Positions 1-6,783 of a stretch of 16,808 nucleotides of DNA are shown in pieces (position 1 is the stretch's first letter; every line of letters starts with the position of its first letter). Under the pieces are notes generated by a model that ran no database searches, was not told the origin of the DNA, and worked only from the letters and a program-made list of their open reading frames with translations. The translations under genes and the position numbers were made by a program. Source of the stretch: JAWXVD01 sp044425705 (GTDB taxonomy: Bacteria > Bacillota > Clostridia > Lachnospirales > Lachnospiraceae); the NCBI GenBank assembly GCA_044425705.1, contig JAWXVD010000073.1, forward strand, positions 1-16,808, written 5' to 3'.

Positions 1-1
1 C

Positions 2-544
2 ATGGATGAGATTACAAAAAAGTTACATGAGGGATTAAAATACTCACAAGGTAATCTTGGCACAACAATGTTTATTTATAATGAAATAGGGTTGATTCAT
101 AGTGGTGGAAACGCCCCAGATTGGGATCAAGCTATAGCGGCTTTTAGAAAATCATTAGATTTTAGGGAAGTTTACTATAAAGGAGATAACACTTTTATTG
201 CGCGTGGAAAAGATAATTTAGGGCGTGCAATGGCATTAGGGAGACAATGTAGTGATGAAACTGAAAGTCTGTTAAAAGAGGCATTGGTAACTCACAAAAA
301 ATATTTAGGTGAAGCACATCAGGATGTTGGGAGAAATACTTTTAACCTTGGATTATATTATTTATACAAAGCAATTCCTGATTATGATAAAGCAAAAAAG
401 AATTTTTTAAATGCAAAAAAAATTTATAGTTGCTTAAAAATATCGGAATCAATTAAACTACAAATTAAATATTGTGATGATAGATTAAAGGATGTATATG
501 ATGGAATACGAAATAGTGAATCCAATGAGAATGAATTTAGATAA
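2..544 (+). CDS. Tetratricopeptide-repeat protein, 3' end of gene
   Basis: The 180 visible residues are helical and contain TPR-like units of the kinesin-light-chain/TPR_12 style. These include a unit with DWDQAIAAFRKSLDF (about residues 40-55), one with NLGRAMALG followed by SLLKEALVTHKKYLGEAHQDVGRNTFNLGLYY, and a final unit with DYDKAKKNFLNAKKIY. TPR domains mediate protein-protein contacts; the partner cannot be told from sequence. The first Met lies at the window edge with no upstream sequence in which to see a ribosome binding site, so the gene most likely begins outside the window and this is only its C-terminal part. The last 20 residues are polar and end in TAA. No effector domain is visible in this part. 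The family call is fairly sure; the role is unknown. Confidence 0.7.
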   Translation: MDEITKKLHEGLKYSQGNLGTTMFIYNEIGLIHSGGNAPDWDQAIAAFRKSLDFREVYYKGDNTFIARGKDNLGRAMALGRQCSDETESLLKEALVTHKKYLGEAHQDVGRNTFNLGLYYLYKAIPDYDKAKKNFLNAKKIYSCLKISESIKLQIKYCDDRLKDVYDGIRNSESNENEFR

Positions 545-683
545 TATATATGCTAATCTGCTTTTATTATATCATTTACATAATGGGAAAACATCTACGC
601 AAATACTAGAACAACAATATAACAGTATCACTTATTATTTGTAACATTAGTGTAACAGCAAGTGTGGTAAGAAATGAGAAAAT

Positions 684-932
684 CTTGGTGAAATCAAGGG
701 AAAACTAATTGAAAAACTTTGTGACAATTACTTGACACCATAGGGAATTGAGGAAGGATGTACGATTAAAATAATCGAAATTATCCAAAAACAGTTAAAT
801 AAGGGTGTTGATGTGACGGTGGTTGCTGATTTGTTGGATATGGAATTATCGGAGGTCGCTAGGATTCGGGTATTGTTAGAGAAAATGGAAGGTGCATCTA
901 GTAGGGAAATAGCAAAAATATATCATAATTAG
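684..932 (+). pseudogene. Decayed remnant, Rpn/PD-(D/E)XK transposase-like C-terminal tail
   Basis: One frame across 684-932 encodes protein-like sequence interrupted by an in-frame TAG at 741 and ending at TAG 930-932. After the break it reads about 62 residues, including IEIIQKQLNKGVDVTVVADL, then a Leu/Glu-rich helix, and ends in REIAKIYHN. This resembles the variable C-terminal tails of Rpn-family recombination-promoting nuclease/putative transposase proteins in clostridia, which usually follow a charged EEG-type linker (here GIEEG). No ATG with a ribosome binding site precedes it and the nuclease domain is absent, so I read it as a pseudogene fragment. The family assignment rests on style rather than on a catalytic motif. 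Apart from this remnant, the 413-base stretch 545-957 holds only AT-rich sequence with a direct repeat of TGTAAC near 640-655. Confidence 0.4.
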
Positions 933-957
933 TGTGGTTTATGAATGGAGGAAGAAG

Positions 958-1653
958 ATGAAACGAGTTAGAGTATTAGCAAGTATGTTAGGTATGGTGT
1001 TATGTTTGGGCGCATGTCAAAGTGAAGAAGTAATAGAAGAAGTAGCTGTGGTTGCAGACCAAGAGGTGGAAGAAGTAACGGCTGAGGTAGAAGAGGTGAT
1101 TGAGGAGGAAATTGAAAAAGTAGAAGAAGCAAGTGTTGTAGAGACGATAGAGGATGTTGATCAATCAGCAATGGCAATTTTACCAGATACAAAATTAAGT
1201 GAAGAAGAACAATCTCTTGTTGGGCTTTGGGAAGCAGAGGATGGTTGTATTCTAGCAATACGGGAAAGAGGTCATAATGCCAATGAAGATGAATTTTTTG
1301 AATTAGATGTGATTTTGTATACCACAAGGATAGGTGAAGCGTTAAAGGAAGAGTATGGTGATGGAATGTGGATGAAAATCACTCGTGAAGATGGTAGTAG
1401 TTTTACGATGAATGAGGATTCTTATGTGATTGCAGACGCACATCTCTGTCCTACGGGAGATGACCCTAGTAGTGTGGACTGGGCAACATATGAAGTGACT
1501 TATGATATTGCAGACGATTGTTTGAAATTAACATATGATTCTCCGCAATTGTTTGATTTGGGTACTTTTTATCGAACAGATAAGGATATTACAGAAGCAG
1601 ATTGGGCGTATTATTATAATTTACATCCAGACAGGGATGTAAATTATAAATAG
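958..1653 (+). CDS. Acidic lipoprotein of unknown function
   Basis: This encodes 231 residues. The N-terminus MKRVRVLASMLGMVLCLGAC is a lipoprotein signal peptide with lipobox LGAC and Cys at residue 20, so the product should be anchored on the outer face of the cytoplasmic membrane. Residues about 23-70 are a low-complexity Glu/Val-rich stretch built on repeated EEV/EVEE units, probably an extended or helical spacer. The rest (about 85-231) is a soluble domain that begins LVGLWEAEDG, a style seen in small extracellular beta-rich domains, and contains two Cys in CILAI and HLCPTG. The start at ATG 958 is chosen because GGAGG at 947-951 lies 6 bases before it; an in-frame GTG at 934 would overlap that site. 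I recognise no family for the C-terminal domain. The neighbours do not suggest a role. Confidence 0.75.
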   Translation: MKRVRVLASMLGMVLCLGACQSEEVIEEVAVVADQEVEEVTAEVEEVIEEEIEKVEEASVVETIEDVDQSAMAILPDTKLSEEEQSLVGLWEAEDGCILAIRERGHNANEDEFFELDVILYTTRIGEALKEEYGDGMWMKITREDGSSFTMNEDSYVIADAHLCPTGDDPSSVDWATYEVTYDIADDCLKLTYDSPQLFDLGTFYRTDKDITEADWAYYYNLHPDRDVNYK

Positions 1654-1704
1654 GTTGCAATGAAATTTTTTAACTAGGAATTTGTTTCTTTCAATCAAAG
1701 TAGT

Positions 1705-1716
1705 CAGTTTTGGGCA
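1705..1716 (+). repeat. Single 12-base match to the 13.8-kb palindromic repeat
   Basis: The 12-mer CAGTTTTGGGCA in the gap between the lipoprotein and sulfatase genes is identical to the right half of the repeat units at 13818-13909. The left half (CTAAAAC) is not present here, so this may be a decayed copy or chance in AT-rich DNA. Confidence 0.25.
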
Positions 1717-1859
1717 AGTTTTTAATCATGAGTTGAAAAATAAAAGTTATCTACGGCAAATAAAGACGGAAATTTATGCAAAATTAGTCCTAAAAAATTT
1801 GAGGAATATAAGGTAAACTAATTCTAACTAAGAAAATAGAAGAATGAGAGGATAGAATA

Positions 1860-3389
1860 GTGGATAAAAGAAAGAATATACTACATATTTTTACAGATCA
1901 ATTACGATTTGATGCTATTTCAGCACATAATAATCCTTATATTAAAACACCAAATTTGGACCGTTTGATAGGGATGGGTGTCAGCTTCCAAAATGCCTAT
2001 ACACCTTCGCCAGTTTGTGTAGCAGGACGATGTGCCATGATTACTGGTTTGTATCCAGTAAAAACAGATTGTTATAGTAATGATAGAATGCCAGAGGATG
2101 TTCCAACATTTATGCAAGTTTTGACGGAAAATGGATATCGCACCCATGGAATTGGAAAATGTCATTTTACTCCTGATGGCAATGCACTTCGTGGATTCCA
2201 AACAAGAGAACGTCAAGAAGAGTTATCGCCAGAAGCGTTAGAGAATGAACCATATTATCAAGAATTGGTAAAACAAGGATATGATTATACTTATGAGGCA
2301 CATGGAGTGAGAGGTCCTATGTACTATATTCCACAGCCATCTAGATTGCCAAGCCATTTACATCCAACTAACTGGATTGGTGATAGAACAGTGAAATTTA
2401 TTGAAGAAAATCAAGATGCACCATGGTATCTATTTTCTAGTTTTATTCATCCACATCCACCTTTTGCACCACCTGTACCATGGCATAAACTATATGATCC
2501 AGTACGTATGCCATTGCCAAAACATACTCATGACGATAGCAGTATGCAAATGTTGGTAAATAAAATTCAAAATAGATATAAATATCGTGATATCGGTATG
2601 GATTTAAATTTAATGAGATGCATGAAAGCATATTATTATTCTTGTGTATCATTTGTAGATTATCAAGTAGGTAGGATTATAGAAGCACTTGAAAAGAGTG
2701 GTCAAATGGATAATACCATGATTGTCTTTACTTCAGATCACGGCGAACTGTTAGGTGATTACCAATGCTTTGGAAAACGTTCTATGCATGATGCAGCAGC
2801 AAGAATTCCTTTTGTTGTATATGAAAAGGGAAAATTTGAAGGTGGTAAAAAAGAAACCACACCAGTAAGCTTGATTGATTTAGCGCCTACTTTCTTAGGT
2901 GTAGCAGGAATTGATGCATCATCTTATGAAATGGACGGTATTGATATTGCAGCAGGAAAGCATGATAGTGTTTATTCTATCTTTTCTTGTTATCAAGAAG
3001 CGGGAAATGGTAGCGTAAAACATATACCAGAAGCGTATAAAAAGGATAGCAAATTAATGAAAGCAGCTTTTGGAAACTATATGGTTGTCAATGACAAATG
3101 GAAATATATTTATTCTGCTCCCGACCAAAAAGAATTTTTATTTGATAAACAAGTAGATCAGGAAACTAGAAATTTAGCTGGTGTTCCATCTTGCGCTAAC
3201 ATACAGGCGGAATTAAAGGCTGAATTAACATCTTATTTAGAAAAAGAAGGATTAAGTTGTTTGTGTAAAGATGGAGAATGGATGGTATTCCCTAAAATGG
3301 AACTTCCGGAAAATCCAGACAGTGGATTGATTACACAAGAAATTAGTTGTGAATGGTATGATGAATCATTGCCAGGGTATAAAAGTTAG
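1860..3389 (+). CDS. Cys-type sulfatase (S1 family), cytoplasmic
   Basis: The product has 509 residues and fits the alkaline-phosphatase-superfamily sulfatases (arylsulfatase/choline-sulfatase type), which hydrolyse sulfate esters. Visible signatures are the N-terminal strand with a metal-binding Asp (HIFTDQLRFD, D13) and the formylglycine motif C53-V-A-G-R57 in PVCVAGRCAMITG. Others are GIGKCHF (K100, H102), FIHPHPPF (H197), the second metal site TSDHGELLGD (D293, H294) and K307-R308. A Cys followed by x-A-x-R is typical of substrates of the radical-SAM maturase anSME, which is not in this window. No signal peptide is present, so it should act in the cytoplasm on imported small sulfated compounds. 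The start is GTG, supported by GAGAGG at 1846-1851 with 8-base spacing. The substrate cannot be deduced. The GH43 gene further along may belong to the same diet-glycan theme, but an ATPase gene separates them. Confidence 0.85.
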   Translation: MDKRKNILHIFTDQLRFDAISAHNNPYIKTPNLDRLIGMGVSFQNAYTPSPVCVAGRCAMITGLYPVKTDCYSNDRMPEDVPTFMQVLTENGYRTHGIGKCHFTPDGNALRGFQTRERQEELSPEALENEPYYQELVKQGYDYTYEAHGVRGPMYYIPQPSRLPSHLHPTNWIGDRTVKFIEENQDAPWYLFSSFIHPHPPFAPPVPWHKLYDPVRMPLPKHTHDDSSMQMLVNKIQNRYKYRDIGMDLNLMRCMKAYYYSCVSFVDYQVGRIIEALEKSGQMDNTMIVFTSDHGELLGDYQCFGKRSMHDAAARIPFVVYEKGKFEGGKKETTPVSLIDLAPTFLGVAGIDASSYEMDGIDIAAGKHDSVYSIFSCYQEAGNGSVKHIPEAYKKDSKLMKAAFGNYMVVNDKWKYIYSAPDQKEFLFDKQVDQETRNLAGVPSCANIQAELKAELTSYLEKEGLSCLCKDGEWMVFPKMELPENPDSGLITQEISCEWYDESLPGYKS

Positions 3390-3417
3390 AAAGAAAAAGA
3401 TTGAAAACAATAGAGAT

Positions 3418-3461
3418 TAAGTGTTACTTTTTACGGCGTAGCCGTGAAAAAGTAACACTTA
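3418..3461. repeat. Long palindrome with GTA loop
   Basis: A near-perfect inverted repeat pairs 3418-3437 with 3441-3461 around the loop GTA (3438-3440), giving about 20 base pairs with a single bulged G at 3446. The core is ACGGC-GTA-GCCGT; the outer arms are AT-rich. The T-run lies before the core and the A-run after it, and no T-tract follows the stem, so it does not have the layout of an intrinsic terminator. It sits 28 bases after the sulfatase stop codon and may be an extragenic palindromic element or an mRNA 3'-end stabiliser. Confidence 0.7.
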
Positions 3462-3496
3462 TAGGTTGACCGCCATTGTTTTTTCAGTGTTTTCAC

Positions 3497-3525
3497 TTCA
3501 CGATTTACTATAACCATGTTATGAT
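3497..3525 (+). promoter_or_regulatory. Predicted extended -10 promoter for the ATPase gene
   Basis: TTCACG (3497-3502) and TATGAT (3520-3525) are separated by exactly 17 bases, and TG at 3517-3518 gives an extended -10. The expected transcription start near 3532 is followed by a small inverted repeat, AGTTC/GAACT at 3540-3555, which could be an operator. This is a match to the housekeeping consensus by eye only. Confidence 0.5.
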
Positions 3526-3594
3526 AAATATATTGTTAAAGTTCGTATGTGAACTATATGATAGACAGATTAGGTGTTCGTAGAAAGTGTGGGT

Positions 3595-5178
3595 ATGGAG
3601 ATGAAGAAATATTTTAATACGCAAGGAATATGTAATCCAACAGAACATTACATGGTAAATTTAGAAACACGCTTAGAAGAAATAAAGGAATTGATTGATA
3701 GAAAACAATATTTTACTATAAATCGAGCAAGACAATATGGTAAAACAACAACTTTAACAGCTTTAGAAAAATATTTGAGAAACGAATATGTTGTGGTCAG
3801 TTTAGATTTTCAGAGCTTTGGAAATGAAAATTTTCAATCAGAAAGTATTTTTACAAGTGCTTTTGTGAAAGCATTGCTAGGTAAATCAATAGATTTTCCT
3901 GATGTTGTGCAAAAGAAATTGAGACAATATATGTATGAAAAAAATAATAGATTATTTGATTTGTTTGTTATCTTGAGTGAGTGGTGTAAAGAATCTGAAA
4001 AACCTATTGTTTTGATGATAGATGAAGTAGATAGTGCTACTAACAATCAAGTGTTTTTGGACTTTTTAGCACAACTTAGATATCATTATCTACAAAGACA
4101 AAAGGGAGAGGGTCTCACCTTTCATGCTGTTGTTTTAGCAGGTGTATATGATATTAAAAATATAACATTAAAAATACATCCAGATAGACCTATGAAAACA
4201 AATAGCCCATGGAATATTGCAACAAATTTTGATGTTACTATGAGTTTTTGTGAAATGGACATTATAAGAATGTTGTACGAGTATGAAAATGACCATCACT
4301 TGGGAATGGATGTAACGGAAATTGCTAAACTTATCTATGAATATACTTCGGGTTATCCATTTTTAGTATCATGTATTTGTAAGTTGTTAGATGAGGTTGT
4401 ATCTAAAAGAGTAGAAGATAAAAAAGCAGCTTGGACTAAGGTAGGATTTCTGCAAGCTATTAAAATTTTATTGGAAGAAAATAATACCTTATTTAGCTCC
4501 TTGATTCATAAGATAACAACTATTGAAAGTTTAAGAAATCTTATTTATTCCTTGTTATTTTCTGGGCAAAGTATATATTATAATCCAGATGATGAGCTAG
4601 TAGCAGTTCTTATTATGTTTGGTTTTGCTAAAGTAGATTTAGAAGGTAAGGTTATTATTGCAAATAGGATTTTTGAAGTGAGATTATATAATTATTTTAT
4701 TGCAAAAGAAATGCAAAACGATATTATAAAAATTTCACTGGTAAAGGAAAAGAATCAATTTGTTCAAAATGGTCAATTAAATATGGAATTGATTCTCGAA
4801 AAATTTGTAGAGTACTTTACAGAGGTTTATGGAAATTCTTCTGATTCTTTTGTGGAAGAACAAGGGCGAAAATACTTCTTATTATTTTTAAAACCAATTA
4901 TAAATGGTGTGGGTAACTATTATATTGAATCTCAAACAAGGGATATGAAAAGAACAGATGTGATTATTGATTATCTCGGAAAACAATATGTGGTAGAAAT
5001 GAAAATCTGGCATGGTGAAGAATATAATAAACGAGGTGAGGTACAGTTATTAGATTATCTGGATTATTATAGGTTACAAGATGGATATATGCTTAGTTTT
5101 AATTTCAATAAAAATAAACAAATTGGATTAAAGTGTGTAGAAATAAATGGAAAGAAAATAATGGAAGCAGTTGTATAA
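3595..5178 (+). CDS. AAA-like ATPase with C-terminal PD-(D/E)XK nuclease-like domain
   Basis: The product has 527 residues. An N-terminal STAND/AAA-like P-loop domain (AAA_35-style) carries the Walker A region NRARQYGKTTT (Lys about residue 50); the usual first Gly is an Arg, as is common in this group. The Walker B strand is IVLMIDEVD (Asp-Glu about 143-144). The middle contains SGYPFLVSCICKLLDE, typical of helical lid regions in such ATPases. The C-terminus (about 455-510) resembles the PDDEXK_9 fold: an Asp in TDVIIDY, then VVEMKIW (E-x-K) and EVQLLDYLDYY. The family is common in anaerobic Firmicutes and Bacteroidetes; its role is unproven, and defence, mobile-element or signalling functions have been suggested. 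The start is uncertain: ATG 3595 and ATG 3601 both fit the homologous beginning MKKYFNTQGI, no good ribosome binding site precedes either, and an in-frame GTG lies at 3574. The gene appears to have its own promoter. Confidence 0.8.
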   Translation: MEMKKYFNTQGICNPTEHYMVNLETRLEEIKELIDRKQYFTINRARQYGKTTTLTALEKYLRNEYVVVSLDFQSFGNENFQSESIFTSAFVKALLGKSIDFPDVVQKKLRQYMYEKNNRLFDLFVILSEWCKESEKPIVLMIDEVDSATNNQVFLDFLAQLRYHYLQRQKGEGLTFHAVVLAGVYDIKNITLKIHPDRPMKTNSPWNIATNFDVTMSFCEMDIIRMLYEYENDHHLGMDVTEIAKLIYEYTSGYPFLVSCICKLLDEVVSKRVEDKKAAWTKVGFLQAIKILLEENNTLFSSLIHKITTIESLRNLIYSLLFSGQSIYYNPDDELVAVLIMFGFAKVDLEGKVIIANRIFEVRLYNYFIAKEMQNDIIKISLVKEKNQFVQNGQLNMELILEKFVEYFTEVYGNSSDSFVEEQGRKYFLLFLKPIINGVGNYYIESQTRDMKRTDVIIDYLGKQYVVEMKIWHGEEYNKRGEVQLLDYLDYYRLQDGYMLSFNFNKNKQIGLKCVEINGKKIMEAVV

Positions 5179-5230
5179 CGCATAATAAAGAAGAAGGTAG
5201 GGCATTAGGTTGAAAAATAAAATTTTTCAC

Positions 5231-5247
5231 ACGTCACGTAGTGACGT
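5231..5247. repeat. Palindrome with GTA loop after the ATPase gene
   Basis: ACGTCAC (5231-5237), loop GTA, and GTGACGT (5241-5247) form a perfect 7-base-pair stem. It shares the three-base loop with the palindrome at 3418-3461. It is preceded by a T-run and not followed by one, so a standard terminator is unlikely for the + strand. Confidence 0.6.
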
Positions 5248-5306
5248 TGCAATTCTGTCTCTTCGAGCCAAAGTTGCCAGACTAAGAGAAAGGGATGGTT
5301 ATTAAA

Positions 5307-6671
5307 ATGATAACAAAGCATGAAAATACAAAAAATCCGATTTTGCCAATTGATGTACATATTCCAGATGGAGAGGCACATGTAATGCCAGATGGAAAGC
5401 TGTACATTTATGGTAGTTTGGATTTACCAGGAAATGAGTATTGTAGCCCCGTCCATAGGGTGGTTTCTACAGCAGATATGAAGAATTGGGAGATTCATCC
5501 AATTGCTATCGATGGGGAACAGCTAAAATGGAAAGAAGATATTGATATCAGTATTTATCCAGATTTTACAGATGAACCAGACACACCATTATGGAAAAGC
5601 ATTGTCGAAAATTTAAATTTGCCACAAAATGATGATGGAAAATTCGAAGTCAACGAAAAAGGTAAGAAATTATTATTTGCACCTGATGCAGCATATCATA
5701 ATGGAGAATATATTTTATATTTTTGTACCAATGATTCAGAAGAGGGGGTGGCGTTTTCTGATAAACCAGAAGGACCATTTACGAATCCCATTAAATTGCC
5801 ATGTCGAGGCATTGATCCTGCAATCTTTATTGATGAAGATGGAAAAGGATATTATTACTGGGGACAATTTTATTCCCATGCAGTTGCACTGAATGAGGAT
5901 ATGATTTCTTTTGCACAAGAAAATGTGAAAAATTGGGTATTAACAGAAGAAGAACATTTCTTTCATGAAGGATCTTCTATGCGTAAGATTGGTGATACCT
6001 ACTATGCAGTTTATGCATGTATGGAAAGAGGAAAGCCTACTGCATTAGGATATGCCACATCAAAGTCGCCCTTAGGACCATTTACTTATCAAGGTATTCT
6101 TATCGATAATGATGGGGCTGACCCTGAAACATGGAATAACCATGGTTCTATTGAATGTTTTGGCGGACAATGGTATGTTTTTTATCATAAAAGTAGTAGA
6201 AATGGTAGAAATTTCAGAAGATTATGTATTGAACCAATTACCATTAACGCAGATGGAACAATAGATGAAGTACCTATGACATCACAAGGCATTGGAGCAC
6301 CATACAAACCAGGTGAAGAGATGATGGCATATGAAGCTTGCCAATTTAAGGGGAATCTATATTTAGATGTGGATAATCAATATGGTGAAGCATTAGGAAA
6401 TATTGCAGATGGTGACAAAGCTTATTATCGTTATGTGAAAAATGAACAAGCATATCAAAGTGTTTCTTTTACTTGTGAGGGAAGTGGAACCATTGCAGTG
6501 TTTATGAATGGACAACTATGTGGTACTTATGAAATTGTAGATGGTGTACAAACTACAGATGAATTTGTGGTGGAGGCTGGAACATACGAAGTGATGTTGC
6601 AATTTAGTAGCCCTAGTAATATGAAACTGAAGAAGTGCGTCATGAGAAATTGTGGGATGTTGGATAAATAA
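5307..6671 (+). CDS. Glycoside hydrolase family 43 protein, cytoplasmic
   Basis: The product has 454 residues. The first 320 or so fit the five-bladed beta-propeller of GH43 (beta-xylosidase/alpha-L-arabinofuranosidase group). The likely general base is Asp about 21 in PDGEAHV followed by GKLYIYGSLD; the transition-state Asp is about 170 in GIDPAIFIDEDGKGYYYWG; the likely general acid is Glu about 221 in FHEGSSMRKIGDTYY. Repeated blade motifs such as GYATSKSPLGPFTYQG and GGQWYVFYHKSS support the fold. The last 120 residues are beta-rich and resemble a CBM6-type carbohydrate-binding domain. No signal peptide is seen, so it should cleave imported oligosaccharides. Two in-frame ATGs exist: AGAAAGGG (5287-5294) directly abuts the one at 5295, so 5307 with 12-base spacing is the better start, though the spacing is long. 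Exact substrate not deducible. Confidence 0.85.
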   Translation: MITKHENTKNPILPIDVHIPDGEAHVMPDGKLYIYGSLDLPGNEYCSPVHRVVSTADMKNWEIHPIAIDGEQLKWKEDIDISIYPDFTDEPDTPLWKSIVENLNLPQNDDGKFEVNEKGKKLLFAPDAAYHNGEYILYFCTNDSEEGVAFSDKPEGPFTNPIKLPCRGIDPAIFIDEDGKGYYYWGQFYSHAVALNEDMISFAQENVKNWVLTEEEHFFHEGSSMRKIGDTYYAVYACMERGKPTALGYATSKSPLGPFTYQGILIDNDGADPETWNNHGSIECFGGQWYVFYHKSSRNGRNFRRLCIEPITINADGTIDEVPMTSQGIGAPYKPGEEMMAYEACQFKGNLYLDVDNQYGEALGNIADGDKAYYRYVKNEQAYQSVSFTCEGSGTIAVFMNGQLCGTYEIVDGVQTTDEFVVEAGTYEVMLQFSSPSNMKLKKCVMRNCGMLDK

Positions 6672-6683
6672 GGAAAATGAAAT

Positions 6684-6711
6684 TTGACTATAAGACGATA
6701 GAAAATAAGTA
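6684..6711 (+). promoter_or_regulatory. Weak promoter candidate before the carboxypeptidase
   Basis: TTGACT (6684-6689) is a good -35 match, followed after 16 bases by TAAGTA (6706-6711), a poor -10. It lies 72 bases before the downstream start codon. Offered only as the best match in this gap. Confidence 0.25.
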
Positions 6712-6783
6712 TCATTGTACATAGAATCCAAAGTTCCTTCATATAGATAGTAAATAAAATATCTAGAAGGAAAGATTGTAGAT

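Noticed and set aside
741..743. In-frame TAG as recoding (read-through or pyrrolysine)
   Set aside because: The frame on both sides is short, without a start, and looks decayed; a plain pseudogene is simpler.
934..957. GTG start for the lipoprotein gene
   Set aside because: It would place the ribosome binding site inside the coding region and put extra charged residues ahead of a normal lipoprotein signal.
968..1327. Minus-strand ORF of 119 residues rich in Leu and Pro
   Set aside because: It is the antisense reading of the Glu/Val-rich tract of the lipoprotein gene and has no supporting start signal or family features.
3418..3461. Rho-independent terminator after the sulfatase gene
   Set aside because: The T-run precedes the GC core and an A-run follows it, and no T-tract follows the complete stem on either strand.
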